Source of the DNA: Choristoneura fumiferana
Lineage: Eukaryota > Arthropoda > Insecta > Lepidoptera > Tortricidae
NCBI RefSeq assembly: GCF_025370935.1
Contig: NC_133501.1
Coordinates: forward strand, 8,795,466-8,859,465
Length of the DNA stretch: 64,000 bases
Direction: 5' to 3'
The position numbers and the translations under genes were made by a program. Within the stretch, counting starts at the first letter, position 1; each line of letters opens with the position of its first letter. This document shows, piece by piece, positions 39,781 to 53,020 of this stretch. Below the pieces are notes generated by a model that worked only from the letters and a program-made list of their open reading frames with translations, was not told the origin of the DNA and did not search any database.

Positions 39781-42700
39781 TGCAAAAGTCACTAGATGTT
39801 AGTCATCTGGTCTAAGAAAAAGTACGAAGTCAAACATTGTTCCTCCTCATTCGATATAATTAAATCTATTTTAACTCTATAATAGTCACATCCGATGGTA
39901 GTTTTTTTTTAATTCGTTGATGCTCAAGTCTACACCTGTCCCCCAATCAAAAAAGTGACGTCTGTTAAAAAAAATTGACTCGTGAATTACGGTTTTTTTT
40001 TATCATCTTAAGGTCAAAAAATATGAGTAATAATCAAATGGTTAGCAGTTTTCAAATTTGATTAGCAACAAAAAACATCAATTATATAATTTGGATAGCA
40101 TACAATATATTCTTTTGCAAACCGTTATTTGACAATTTTTCGTTTATTTTATAAATTAGCTTGACAATGCATGCTATTAAACTGAAAGGAAATTTTTAAG
40201 CTACCTTTACATATGACAGAATTGTAAAGGTTTGAAATAGTTCATGATTAGACAGAGAAAGACATACTTTCACATGCAATTAACGCCATACTTGCTGCAC
40301 AGAGAAAAGCGTTTCAGAATGAGACAGATATAAAGAAAAAAAAATAGAGCAGTCAAGCATGACATTAAATTGCTGATTGATTTTTGATATTTGATGACCG
40401 GTGATTGAGATCGCATTGCGGGCGATTTTGACTGATCAAAAAAAAGTGTTCTGTTCACCAAAATACGACTCTGCTAACCAGTTAATTATACCTAAGAAAT
40501 CTACAACAACACTTTTATGAAACAGGGGCGCACGGTGTCTAAGTATTAATATTACATTTAAGCCTTATTAACTGTCATATAAGATAAGAATCATATCTTT
40601 TCGCATATACATTTAAAAAATAACCATTTTGTTAAATTTTCGAGTTACACACTTTCGACAAATTTATGTGATCCACAAAAACTTGACAGAAAAATCGACT
40701 TAAAATAACATAGCACTAAGTAGATATAGGCGACACTAAAAAATCCAATCTATCCAATATAGAATGACACTCGCTAGAACCTTGTCACAGTCAGTATTTG
40801 CCGCATTTATAAAAAACATTCTTGATAAGGGCAGATGCTCCCTGCGACAGGGTTCTACAGTGCCACGTACGAACTTGTCGAGGTATAAATGCAATTTTGT
40901 GTTCAAGCAAATTCTGCTAGCCAGATGAAAGTATCTGATAATAAAGCATTGGATGGACGTGGGCATGATACCAAAATTAATAAAAAAAAATTTTTTTTTA
41001 TTCGACTCGATGTCAACCGAGCAAGTGGGTCTCCTGACGGTAAGAGATCACCACCACCCATAAACATCTGCAACACCAGGGGTATTGCAGATGCGTTGCC
41101 AACCTAGAGGCCTAAGATGGGATACCTCAAGTACCAGTAATTCACCGGCTGTCTTACTCTCCACGCCGAAACACAACAGTGCAAGCGCTGCTGCTTCACG
41201 GCTGGATTAGCGAGCAAGATGGTGGTAGCAATCCGGGCGGACCTTGCACAAGATCCTACCATCTGCAAATCAATTGGTTAATTATTTTTCTTGAAATTGA
41301 TTAATTGGGTAATTAACTAATTTGTTAATAAATAATTTCTTGAAATTACATTTGAATTCTTGGAGATAACAATTTAAAAATGCGAAAGTTAATAAAAGTA
41401 ACAGTTATTGTCGTTGGAATAGAAAGAGACTGGCCAAAGACTGGAAAAAAAAATACTGTTTGTATTTAATAAAATTACAAGGAATCAAAATGATTAGAAA
41501 TGATAAATAATTTTTTAAATTTTAGAGTCATGTCCACATTATTGCAAACAATGACGTTAAACCGCCCAATCCATGCTTATAATAGTAGAGGATAACATTG
41601 ATCTGGTTACAATACCGCGGTTTTCAGTCGAAAATTCGAGCCAAAGCAGAGAGCATAAGCCGGTAAAAAATGTTTTTTTTATATCACAATATACATAGAT
41701 ATAAATAGACACCGTAAATAAAGTATAAAACCAGGACGCTTCAAGACTGCCACCCCTTACTCAGGTTGTTTTTTTATCTCGACTGTGAAAGTCCAAGTGA
41801 TTAAGTAGCCATAATTGATATACAGGATGTCCGCAATAACGATGTAGAAACTTCAGGAGGTTATGGAGTATTAGAAAGAGATTAAACTCGAACTGCCGGT
41901 TTTTGAATCAAATTTATCTTTTTTTTTAACCATACCAAAAATAGGCAAAAAAAAATACAAAAATAAACTACCCATTAATTAAATCAAGCTTTTTTTTAGT
42001 TCTATCTTTGTCATTGAAAACAAAGATAAAAAAGTAATACGTTTTAATGTTTCTATAGGAGCTCAAAATGACCGTCAGCATCAAATTTGTTTAAAAAAAA
42101 TATGGAATGTTTTTCAAAGCATTTAAGGTTCAAACCCTACCTAATACTATGTACATATATCTGTAAGTCCTACATAATTATTCCGGACATCCTAAATAAT
42201 GTCAAAACTGTAAAAAAGCTATATCAAAATATTAAAAGCGTTAAAAATATTGAAATTTATATTAATCTTAATATTAAACACTTTATGTACTTAGTTTGAA
42301 AATTAAATTAGCAACCTGATTAATAAAAAAAATAAAAACCAGAATCATTAATGCCATTATGAATCTTATTTATATTATTAATTGTATCTTAATTTTGGTT
42401 GCCACTAAACCTTGAAAAAAAAAAGGAGCTTACATATGTATTTATTGCGAATGAATAAAAAAAATCATAAACTAACGATTTTTAGGGTTCCGTAGCAAGA
42501 GTGGGACCAACAGAACCTTATTAATGTAGCTACATTATCCGACGGTATTATGTATTGCTTTTGCCGCTACAACAATAAAAAAAGGGGTCCCAACCGACGA
42601 ATATAAAATGACCCCACGCTGCGTACATTTTACTTAGAAGCAAGGGCTCTACTAACAGAATTATATAGATACGGCCGTTTATAGCGTAACGGAAAGAGAT

Positions 42701-43030
42701 CTAAAGTAATATGCAAAGGTTTAAAAGAAAACTGTCAATAATTATTTCTATTAAACATATTACCTACTTAAAACTATTTCAAACATCAATATCCATAAAT
42801 TTAAAACATCAATTAGTTACAGTTAGGATAACTTACAAACTATTAGTCAAAAGGACTGAAAAAGTGTCCTAAAGGGCCCCAATAGGGTTCAACAATCATC
42901 CTTATACTGTATGGTCTGATATATGTCTGTCTCTCTTGTCTCCCTACCTGTGTGCCACATTTGAAAACTAATAGTTACGGAGATAGGGCCGTGTTAAATT
43001 GAATTTATAAATCAGGTTATTTCTTTATCT
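39781..43030. other. AT-rich interior of the duplicated unit
   Basis: Apart from the R6 repeat at 40998-41272 and a TTTAGGGTTCCGTAGCAAGA-type interspersed repeat at about 42482-43010, I see no feature. Short open frames shared with the second copy are AT-rich and without domain character. Confidence 0.5.
40998..41272 (+). repeat. Interspersed repeat R6, copy 2
   Basis: Same marker blocks as 20513-20846, with TTCGACTCGATGTCAACCGA at the start and GACCTTGCACAAGATCCTAC at the end. Its counterpart in the second unit is 60582-60847. Confidence 0.7.
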
Positions 43031-43035
43031 CGTAG

Positions 43036-43233
43036 GAATTTGTGTGTTTGTGTGTATGTTTGTCCGTCTTTCACGCCGTAACGGAGCGACGGATCGACGT
43101 GATTTTTGGCATGGATATAGTTTATGGGCCAGAGAGTGACATAGGCTACTTTTTATCCCGGAAAAATGAAGTTCCCGAAGGAACAGCGCGCGATAACCGA
43201 ATTCCACGCGGGCGAAGCCGCGGGCAAAAGCTA
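43036..43233 (+). mobile_element. Helitron-like repeat with hairpin-CTAG end
   Basis: Contains GTTTGTCCGTCTTTCACGCC, CTACTTTTTATCCCGGAAAA and GAACAGCGCGCGATAACCGA. It ends CGCGGGCGAAGCCGCGGGC, AAAAGCTAG, T. The CGCGG/CCGCG hairpin lies about nine bases before CTAG. Its counterpart is 62650-62880. Confidence 0.6.
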
Positions 43234-43254
43234 GTCTTGATGTAAGTTTCATCA

Positions 43255-43390
43255 TCAACAACACAATCATCAGCAACACAACCATACACCATGCTACCAG
43301 ATGTAAGACAACATGTCAACAACAATAACATGTGTATGTGTATGATGTAAGTCTAACATCTGGTAGCATGGTGTACGGTTGTGTTGCTCT
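43255..43390. repeat. Inverted repeat with ACCATGCTACCAGATGT arms
   Basis: AACACAACCATACACCATGC, then TACCAGATGT pairs with ACATCTGGTA, then GCATGGTGTACGGTTGTGTT. The loop carries CATGTGTATG. It is followed by GATGAGCTCTGTTTGAGTTC, then GAAACGCGTCAG, another shared repeat block. In the second copy (about 62900-63010) the left arm is more eroded. Confidence 0.6.
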
Positions 43391-43627
43391 GAAGATGAGC
43401 TCTGTTTGAGTTCGAAACGCGTCAGTGTAGTGTGGTGGTGGCGATAGATGGGTTTGTGTGATTTGTGTGTGTTCTTACAGTGTGGAGGTGGAGGAACTGC
43501 ATGAACACACATATCTTGCATAAACATAGCTATCATAGGGTCGCGGGTGAGCAAAGAAATTCTTTTAGTTCATTGATATGGACCTCCGCAAAGTAACGCC
43601 TGATTCAATAAATTATTTAAAACTGTA

Positions 43628-43904
43628 TTTTTTTTATTCGACTGGATGGCAAACGAGCAAGTGGGTCTCCTGATGGTAAGAGATCACCACCGCCCATAAA
43701 CATCTGCAACACCAGGGGTATTGCAGACGCGTTGCCATCCTAGAGGCCTAAGATGGGATACCTCAAGTGCCAGTAATTTCACCGGCTGTCTTACTCTCCA
43801 CGCCGAAACACAACAGTGCAAGCACTGCTGGTTCACGGCAGGATTAGCGAGCAAGATGGTGGTAGCAATCCGGGCGGACCTTGCACAAGGTCCTACCACC
43901 TGGT
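43628..43904 (+). repeat. Interspersed repeat R6, copy 3
   Basis: A well-preserved copy: TTATTCGACTGGATGGCAAA at the start, CGTTGCCATCCTAGAGGCCT, and ACCTTGCACAAGGTCCTACC at the end. Its counterpart is 63250-63521. Confidence 0.75.
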
Positions 43905-44039
43905 ATGATGTGAGGAAACAGCTTTTTTTTTTTGCTATTTAAGTGGACACTCGGCTCTTTGGACTCATATTCCCACAGGCAAATGAGGGAGCGGGAGAGA
44001 AGAAGCCAGACAGAGTTGGTTCATGTTGATAATTTTTTA

Positions 44040-44890
44040 CAGGTATCCAATCATTTGGCAACAAACGCTTCAACAAATATTCATTTAACTAACGTTTCGA
44101 AAACTTTTGTTTCACAAATTAATCGTTTTATAACACCACATTTCACAAAATCTTTATTTGACAAACCATCGTAACACAGATGATTATTTGGCAAACTATT
44201 CATTTATTATTTTCGTCATTTGGCAAAACCACGTTTGTCAAATCAACGTTTGGCAAAAAAACGTTAAATAAAATACATCATTTGGTAGACACTATTAAGA
44301 GTAATTAGAGATGCCTGTAGCTCAGGTTGACTTGGTTAAGAAGAAGGTTAGGTTAAGTTAGAACTGAGAGTGAGACCGTAAGAAAAACGATCTTCTGCCA
44401 GTAAAGTAGGTTAGATTAGATAAGAACCGCGACCTTAAGGAATGCTAAACAAAAACGAGCCAAGAGAATCAAATCCTATAAATATTTACATAACATGTTT
44501 AACGTTATGTAAATATAATGTCTTAAACTTTCGTGATTTACACTCATAGTCAAAATACCACGCACAGGGCTTATCACGCTAACAGTTAACACACTACTCG
44601 ACCACGGCCACTGTAATGTTGCCGAAACGTCGAGGTAAATATTACTCGTGTGTGTTAGCGTGATAAGTCCTGTGCGTGGTATTGGTATTTTGACTATTTT
44701 ATGTAAATAGTTTGTCAAATATCTAATCATTTATAAATTGATGTTTTGTGAAATAACTAGTTTGAAAAATGAGTTGTTTGGGTAATGGATATTTTTTAAA
44801 TGATGATTTATCAAATGATCATTTGTGATATGACGTGGTTGTGAAATGAATAGTTCGCGAAACGTTGTTTGCCAAATGATAGTAAACCTT
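44040..44890. mobile_element. Foldback element built of TTTGGCAAA-type motifs
   Basis: The left arm from about 44045 (TCCAATCATTTGGCAACAAA, CGTTTCGAAAACTTTTG, ATTTGGCAAACTATTC) and the right arm ending about 44882 (GAATAGTTCGCGAAACG, TTGTTTGCCAAATGAT) are inverted. Each is a chain of short degenerate motifs of the form TTTGGCAAA or TTTGTCAAA spaced about 14-20 bp. An unrelated MITE is nested at 44547-44696. The second unit contains the left arm up to the window end. Confidence 0.6.
44547..44696. mobile_element. Nested inverted-repeat MITE, TAGTCAAAATACC arms
   Basis: The left arm TAGTCAAAATACCACGCACA, then GGGCTTATCACGCTAAC and the right arm GTTAGCGTGATAAGTCC, then TGTGCGTGGTATTGG, ATTTTGACTA are near-perfect, apart from a 6-base insert on the right. 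The loop contains GCCGAAACGTCGAGGTAA. The element is 150 bp with TA at its outer edges. Confidence 0.7.
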
Positions 44891-44899
44891 TTTTACAAC

Positions 44900-47800
44900 A
44901 TCCTATTCTAAGACATATTCTATTCTATTTTAATATATGTGAATAATTTCATGAAACATTTAACACTTATATAAATTGTGCAATTGTATACTTAGTTTTC
45001 ATTTAGTATACCGATATTTGTCGTAATTTAATGTAGAAAATATTACATGAACGTAATGTATTTTTATTAGAAAATTAATAAATAAAAGCTATTATTTTTA
45101 AGTTGCCAGGACGGTTTGTAATATATATTTATATTTTCAAAGCTTTATTATTAGGTCCATTTAGTTTCTAGCAATAAATATCAACTTCAACTAGGTATAC
45201 TGAAAATTGGTCTGATTATTAAACATTTACGTATATAATAGTGTATAAAAACATGCCAATCGTATGTAATAGTAAAAGTGTAAATAAGTAACAATATATG
45301 AAGAAGAAAATATAGCCATCGCTTACAAATACTTAGCAATAATAAAAAAAAGTTGTATCCCTATTTTTTTTACGTACGTTAACATACAATTATGCACGGT
45401 CGACCAAGAAAGTGCTTCACCAATTTTAATAACAGTTCCTACTTCAGATATAAGTCAATAAGACTGACTGTCATATTGACTTGTGAGTGAAAGTAGGCTT
45501 TGGCGTTTTATGCGCTACAAATGACCTTATGACCTTAGGGTAGAAAACCGATTTCTTGGTCGACTATAACCGAAAAATAACGGTATACATATACCGGTAT
45601 GACACCATACCGTTATTATAACCGGTTAACGATATCAAATGATTTAACCGTGAGACCTTTATATAGCGATTCCGGTCCCTCCTCCTAAAATTAATTACTC
45701 GTTTAATTTTAAACATACATTTAACATACATACATAAAGACATTTTACACGTACAGGAGGGGTCTAATGTATAACATCCATGTATGTTTCATTGTATGGC
45801 AATGAAAACATTTTTATGTATAACATACATGATAAAGAACTCGTGCAAGCCATAATAGTGGTGTATAAAATACAACATCAAATTTTATTCATAAAATTAT
45901 ATGAAAGTACGTATGTTTAGATTTATGTACTTCAAAACTTGGGCGAACCCTTCTGCCAACAATACAAAAGATAGTATATAAAAATATGTAGTTAAATTAT
46001 TTGATGAATTCACAAAAACTAGTGTATGTGCGTGAATTTACCAATTTATTGTCACATATATGCATTCTCATGTACCTTTTTATTTTTTTCAATACAGACC
46101 AGACATGTTCAAAATACCATCTCGTTTCAACGCTAACGTTAGAAGGAGACGGTTGTAGCGTTCTAGCAACCGATCATTACTTTATTGACGAGCAAAATTA
46201 ACGGTTATTTGAGTACAAGTTCGCATGAAGAGCGAACAACTGCTCCTGAGATTATTTGTACCTATGTTGTTTTTACTTGTTAGATGTGTTACCTTCGGCT
46301 ATACTATATGTCTTCTGTCATACATTTTGAGCTGATAAACGTACTATAATTGTTAAAAATAACATTTGTAAGCATTGTGCATTTCGAAAACTTATTTTTG
46401 ATGACCCAAAAATACAAGTCAACTTTCTACGCGTAAATTTTTCACGTTTATTCATAAAAAATAAATCGGTACACACATGACATTAAAATAGCGGTTTTAC
46501 ACCATAATATATCAATTTCAAACATTCATCCATAAATATACCATCTTTCCTTAAAAATGCCAAGCATTCTTTACTTATCTTACCATCAGTCCCATATGTT
46601 AACAATTACATAGAAAAAAAAAATGTGATTGCTGGGATTTAAACCCGCAGAAGTTTCGTTTTTAAGACGCATTCTACTTATACATCTGAGATCGTATACG
46701 TCCACAATATCTTACGTCGTATGTGGTTACATTTAATTTAATAAATCGGTTGTCATCAATATTCCGATTCACATTAAATGTAAACTGATATGTTTTGTTT
46801 TATATAACTGGTCAGTATGACTCAAATGAACCTTTCAGGTTATATATTGATGATATTCTTATCAAAGATGTTCATTTTTCCATGTATTTGTCTATTTATA
46901 ATTTCAAAATAGTGGGTAATATAATATTTTAATAAGTCTATAAATTCGACCGCAATTCTACTGTTTTTATTTCAATTATAAATTGACATAGAATTGACCA
47001 TATTTATGAAAAACGATCCTAATATAATAGTTTTGAATACCATCATTCACAAAGGATTGTAAATATTAATTTACGATCACATTGATTGAATATTTTCAAA
47101 ACCGACATCCAATTTAAAATCTCCAAACACTGGATCAAGTAATTAATAAAATTACACATCATCGTTTAAAAACTAAACTTTTTTTCCTTCTTTATTTATT
47201 TGGTCTCTTTAACACCAAACGTATCAATTTAGATTTAAAATAGAAATACTGCTTTTTATTATCTACACACAAAATAAACGCTTTAAAGTCAGACGGCACT
47301 AATTTTGAGAATGTTTTTAATACTGAAAACGTAACATGTTTGAAAAAAGTAGTTATGTTTTTGATATGGTTATATCAATACACGCTTTCAAGCATTGATT
47401 TCGGGGTAATATTTTTTTTATATATTTTCATTAATAAATCTGCATAATAAGAAATCTTTGTTATTTATTTACTAGGAATAAAAATTTAATCTCAGAAGTA
47501 ATAATTACTTGAAAAACTTTTTAATTAATTAATTGATTATTTATTTAATTAATTTTGGATTCATGTCCAAATTATTACCGGACATTACAGACTGTTCAAA
47601 TAGTAGTGAAAATAATTAGTATTACGTTCATCTGAATTGCGTATCATGTATACCACAATAAACAATTAATAAAGATATCAAAAAACTTATTGCACATAAA
47701 ATATATTCCTCCCTCCTTACAGCTGTAGAATAGTAGCACCACAGCTAGAAGCAAATATATATATTTTAGACATTAATAACGGATAAATATGTCTTACATA

Positions 47801-48400
47801 TATCCATATAAATATTTGTGTAATGGAAGCAATTACATCAGTTCTGCTGGCTTTAAACGGGTGTATTGACTTCATAATTAAAACTAGTGTGAGCCTGGCT
47901 TTTTTTTTAAATTTAAACATAGCCCTCCTGCGTGCAGGTGTGTAAGAAAGAAAATAATATGAAATAAAAAAAAAAATATACATATTAGATAAATAGAAGT
48001 GATGTGTCTCATTTCTTTCTAATGCAATGACAGTTTCTGTGGCAGACTGTTGCTGCCAGCATCAAACTTTGACGTTTGCGTTACATTTGTAATTACACTG
48101 AAAAAACATATTAAAATAAATGATTAAAAAAACAATAATATAAGCTTTTATATAAGTAGCCTGGATTGGCTTTAACATCATCCGGTGGCCTAATTGTCTA
48201 ACACTAAGACGCTTGGAAACACATTCACCGTCTCTTTCTATCCTTATTCCATAGCGTGTGACAGAAAGAGGTAGTGAAAACGATCCTAATCGTATCTGCG
48301 TTAGACGAGAAGGCCTCAGAACGTTGTACTTACCCCCATTACATTTATATTTCACCAGACTATTGATTTATGTGTTTATAGTATTATTATAAAAACTATG
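44900..48400. other. AT-rich intergenic DNA
   Basis: No coding frame with domain character. An ACCGGTA-type cluster occurs at 45568-45640. At about 46623-46695 the minus strand has a weak tRNA-like stretch (CTGCGGGTTTAAATCCCAGC), probably an old SINE head. At 48185-48330 there is a loose inverted repeat (GGTGGCCTAATTGTCTAACA; GTTAGACGAGAAGGCCTC). Confidence 0.5.
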
Positions 48401-48426
48401 AAAGTTCAAAGTGAAACTTCGGCTAT

Positions 48427-48634
48427 TATATCCTCCCGAGTCCTGAACTTTTATAATAAAACAGTGCTTAAGACCTAGACGTGGTTGACCTGCTTTGTTA
48501 TTTTAGATATTATTTCAAAAATCTCAGAATTCTTTATTCAATCAACAATTTGTACTTTATAACGTACATTCGGCCGTTATTCTTAGTGTTAATCGGTCCT
48601 TCATAAAGTACGCGAGGACTTAGGAGGATATATA
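48427..48634. repeat. Inverted-repeat MITE, TATATCCTCC arms
   Basis: The left arm TATATCCTCCCGAGTCCTGA, then ACTTTTATAA pairs loosely with the right TTCATAAAGTACGCGAGGAC, then TTAGGAGGATATA. The right half (TACATTCGGCCGTTATTC through GTACGCGAGGACTT) has a relative at 15085-15170. Confidence 0.5.
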
Positions 48635-48845
48635 ATTACGCGATAATGCACTGGGATAAAAAAGTTTCATAATTTGAAATAGGATTAAATTCGATCCATC
48701 CGAATTTAATTGAATTTACGCAAGTATTAAATTTTTCAAGATACTTCAAATTATTTTACTTTTATATTTTTGGTATAAATGTAACAAAACATATGTGTAT
48801 TATAAGTAAATAGCTACACAAGAAGTTTCAGTTTCAACCTTTGTT

Positions 48846-49025
48846 CTTATACGGACGTGGCCTGTAATGTGAGCCAATAATTTAAACATAGATCATACTC
48901 CTCAAACTGAACAAAGTTAGTTTAGCGACTTTTCAAAATTTAATTTTTTTAAACAATGTAAAGCAAAATGCTTGATATTCGCAGCATGACAGGCGACATC
49001 AGTTGGTTCTAGGATGGCGTACATT
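48846..49025 (+). repeat. Interspersed repeat shared with 34800-35015
   Basis: Carries ACGTGGCCTGTAATGTGAGC, CCTCAAACTGAACAAAG and TCTAGGATGGCGTACATTGA. It lies about 220 bp before the truncated end of the copia element. Confidence 0.55.
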
Positions 49026-49247
49026 GATAGCAGTATGTAATTTGTATGTAAAAAGGGAAATTCAGACTCCATTATTTTTAAAAGTCACTGAACTAATGTT
49101 GTTCAGTTTGACGAGGAAGATCTATGTTGTAGTTGTTTGCTCGTGTCACAGACCACACGCGTTACAGTCACCAGCGCCAATATCTGACACAACAAGCGTG
49201 CATAAACATCTGATACGACTCTATTTCTAGGGCCGGAAGGACTGAGT

Positions 49248-52200
49248 TATCCTGTAGTCGCTGAATCCACAAAGCCTCCTGTGTCGCTGACGCCATCGCC
49301 ATGTACTCGGCTTCTGCCGTACTGAGCGCCACGGTTTGTTGTTTACATGTATTCCAGGATATGCTACCATTCTGAAACAAAAATGTGTACCCTGTGCATG
49401 ACCTTCTGTCTAATGGGTCACTGGCCCAGTCTGCATCACAGTAACCATTATTTCTTGTGAGTCATCTTTGACATAGCATAGTTTTAAGTTCTTAGTCCCT
49501 GAAGGTATCTCATGACCCTTTTGACTCCAAGCCAGTGTTCATTTCCTGAAATATTGCAGAATTGACTCAGTTTGCTCACTGCAAAGGCAATATCAGGTCG
49601 TGTAACATGTGCCAGATAAATAAGACAACCCACCGCTTCTCTGTATGGGATTTTACTATCTGCTCCTTCAGTACTTTTATCAAATTTTGCATTAACTTCT
49701 ATGGGAGTGCGTACAGGTTTGCATTCAGTCATTCCAAAACGCTCCAGAACTGAGTTAATATATTTCTCTTGGTCCATCATAATTACCCTGTTTCACGATT
49801 TCTATGAATATTCATTCCAATACAATGCCTCAATTCACCCAAGTCTTTCATCCTGAATTCTTCTTTTAATCTTTCTTTAATTCTTTCTGTGGTATTTTTA
49901 TTATTTGTAAATATCAAGAAATCATCTACCCATACAGCAATGAATATCATTGTTGATTTACTTATTTGATAATAAATACAGGGATCAACCTTCGATCTTT
50001 CCAATCCAATCTTAAGTAAAGTATTATTCAGTTTCAGGTTCCATTGCCGGCTAGCTTGCTTGAGCCCATAGATTGATTTATGGAGACAACATACTTGTGC
50101 ATTTTGTTCATACCGCTCTGGCTGTGACATATAAATTTCAGTGTCTATATCACCCTGAAGAAATGCACATACAGCATCCATCTGAACCATATCTAAGTCA
50201 TATTTAGCAGCCAGTGCAATTAAATAACGGACTGACGTATACCTCACGACCGGTGCATATACCTCATCATAATCAGTACCTTTTCTTTGCGCATAACCTT
50301 TAATTACCAATCTCGCTTTAAAACGAGTAATTTCCCCTTTTTCGTTCGTTTTCGTTTTAAAGACCCATTTACAAGGCAGAACTCTTTTACCTGGTGGCAA
50401 ATCTACTAATGACCAAGTTTTGTTTTCAATTAAGGAATCATATTCCTCTTGCATTGCCTTTTTCCATTGGTCTGCATCAGGAGATGACAGAGCCTCATCA
50501 AGAGTTCGAGGATCAGTTAAATTAAGTAATGGACAAAAGAAACTTACATCATGCTCATCCAGCTCTGCATAGTTGATAGCCTTTCGCGGACGTAAACTTA
50601 TCTTACGTGTAGGTGTATCTGCATCCGTTGATGCCTCTGCATTAGCTGGAGTCTGCTTCATATCAGCTGATGTTCCTGGTAGGTCAGTTGAATCATTGTC
50701 ACCGGACTGATATTCATCACTCGAAGAATGATCGATGGTGTTCTCCGATTCTTCTTTGCAGGCTTCTTCTGGTAGCTGGATGGCAGTATCGCTGTTGAGA
50801 TCATAAGGTATGTAAATATTATGATCACATTCTTGCACATTTTCTAAAAATACCACATCTCTACTTTTTATAATCTTATTGGTGTCCGGGTCCAGTATTC
50901 TATATCCTTTGGTGGATTCACAATAACCAACAAATATTAGTTTTCTGGATTTAGAATCCCATTTTCGACGTTTTTCTTTCGGTACTTGTGTCATGACCTC
51001 GGAACCAAATATCTTTATATTTGACAAGTTAGGTTTCTTTCCAGACCACATCTCTATGGGTGTTTTACCATCAAGTGACTTTGTAGGTGACCTGTTAATG
51101 ACATAACCAGAGGTCGCAATAGCCTCTGCCCATAGCTGCTTAGGCAGTTGAGCATCAAACAACATACATTTAGCTCTTTCCACCAGGGTCCTGTTCATTC
51201 TCTCGGCGAGCCCATTCTGTTGTGGTGAATATGGAGTGCTTGTCTGATGTTCAATCCCATGTTGACTCAAAAAACTTTCAAAATCTTTGTTACAGAATTC
51301 TTTTCCATTGTCAGAACGAATGACTTTAATCTTTTTGTCCAGTTCGTTTTCTACTTTACTTTTAAAGTCTTTGAAAGTTTCCAATACATTCAATTTATTT
51401 TTCAAAAAATAAATTTTAACAGTTCTCGTAAAATCATCTATAAAAGTGATAAAGTATTTCATACCTCCAAGAGATTCTTGTTCCATAGGTCCACATAAAT
51501 CGGTGTGAATAAGTTGCAATGGCTGTGATGCTCTCGAACCACTACTATTGAAAGGCAGTCTTGTTTGCTTTCCTCGGAGGCAGGTGGTGCATGTGATGGG
51601 CCCTTTAATGTTACTAGAAGACAAACTTACTCCATCAGTACACTCTGGCAGCTTGTTCACATCTGAAAAATTAAGATGTCCCATGCGTCGATGCCACAGG
51701 ACAGCATCATTTAAATTATTTGAACAAGACAGGTTTGAAAGTACTTCTCTGTGAGTATTTAACAAATATAAATTGTTAACTAGTTTGGCTGAACACACAA
51801 GTTTCCCATCATGGTTATAAATATCACAGCCTTTATCTCTAAAATTTACTTTACAGCCATTTTTCACCATGGCACTAACTGACAAGAGGTTAGCGGCAAG
51901 TTTAGGTATGAACAGAACTTGTTTTACCTGTATTTTACTTTCTTCATCTCCATTAATCAATAAATTGACCTTTCCCATACTTTCCACAGGTAGCGGTGTC
52001 TTACTGGCAACAGTTACACTTGGTATTGGAGGACTTGTCACATCATACATCCAATCCCTTCGGTTGGTCATGTGCATTGATGCACCTGAGTCTACATACC
52101 ACTGATCGGGATTCATTTTCAATGAAGAAGAAGCTGAAAAAGCCGCAGTAAAACTTTTATTTTCTTCCACATTCTTAACACTTTTGCTCTTCGGAGTAGG

Positions 52201-52858
52201 GCAGTCCCTTGCAAAATGTCCATGTTTGTTGCAATTAAAACATCTAGGTCCTCTGCTGATCTTCTTATTTCTGAGAATTCCTGAACCAGCCTTATTCCTT
52301 GTGAAGAATGCTGAGCTTTCTGAGCATTGAACTTCCTGCAGGAGCTTTGTTTTAATACAATCTGCACTAATCTTGATGCCTGAGCTCTCTAAGCCCATTA
52401 TCATTGGCTTATAATTCTCCGGTAAGCCGGCCAACATTAGTGTGCCAAGCCATTCATCGTTTATGTCGAACTTGATATTCCTGAGCTTGTGAGCAGTCAA
52501 CATCAATTTATTCACATAGTCATCCACATTTCGAGAAGATTCCAACGTAGTAGTGATAAGGTCTCGCAACAATGCAACTCTTCTGTATAACCCGCTGTCA
52601 TCAAAAGCTTGTTCTAAGTTCTCCCACTTCTTTACATGTAGTTGCATTCTGAACATGTACGTAGTTGATTGGGTCCAGTAAAAGAATAAGCTTAGACTTC
52701 GCCTTGGTTTCCTTCTTCGAATCGCTGTTCGTACCAGTGACACATGTCCATAAATCTTCCAATTCGAAATACGCTTGTACCGCAAATTTCCAACTTGCGT
52801 AGTTATCTCTTCCGATAAGTCGATCAATGTGGAACGGATTGTGACCCGTGTTCGACAT
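49248..52858 (-). pseudogene. copia gag-pol, frameshifted and truncated
   Basis: Gag would start at 52858 (MSNTGHNPFHIDRLIG) but shifts frame near 52640. From there one long frame runs to 49783. Its key parts are the zinc knuckle C-x2-C-x4-H-x4-C (about 52242-52201), the protease triad DSGA (about 52092-52081), the integrase zinc region (LWHRRMGHLNF, CTTC), integrase acidic residues in HTDLCGP, RSDNGKEF and NGLAERMNRT, RT with VQMDAVCAFLQGDI, and the active-site WVDDFL near 49920. A stop after NRETG at 49785-49783 is a frameshift; the next frame continues 49780-49484 (MMDQEKYINSVL, PDIAFAVSKLSQF), and a further shift leads to the RNase H segment 49380-49248 (ALSTAEAEYMAMAS). It is a dead element; small indels may in part be sequencing errors. 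Confidence 0.88.
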
Positions 52859-53008
52859 TCTTGCATAAATACGACGAATTTATCGATGCAATTTAGTTTT
52901 ACAATTTTTGAATTGTCGACAGACAAAACACGATCGCCGGTTTTCTTCTTAGTTTTCTTTTTACGTTTTCAACCACGGAAACACATTAAAACGTAGCCAG
53001 ACAACCAC

Positions 53009-53020
53009 GCTCTGCTACCA
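53009..53020 (-). promoter_or_regulatory. copia primer-binding site
   Basis: On the minus strand this reads TGGTAGCAGAGC directly after the LTR end. It is complementary to the expected 3' end of insect initiator Met-tRNA (GCTCTGCTACCA), as in other copia-type elements. Confidence 0.7.

Larger units (their letters stand above)
38321..44386 (+). repeat. ~6.1-kb unit, copy 1 (near-identical to 57902-64000)
   Basis: Starting with TTAATGCGAATTCAATCGCA, the sequence is matched base for base, apart from scattered substitutions and short indels, by the stretch from 57902 to the window end. The offset drifts only from 19581 to 19614. All internal repeats occur in both copies in the same order. It contains no gene that I can support. 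Because copy 2 begins at a contig edge, this is probably allelic sequence assembled twice. Confidence 0.92.

Noticed and set aside
42087..42299. Small gene, identical in both units (also at 61699)
   Set aside because: Identity reflects the duplicated unit. The peptide is Ile/Lys/Asn-rich, as expected for random AT-rich sequence.
46623..46700. tRNA gene on the minus strand
   Set aside because: There is a B-box-like GGTTTAAATCCC, but the A-box and stems do not form a complete cloverleaf; it is probably a SINE remnant.
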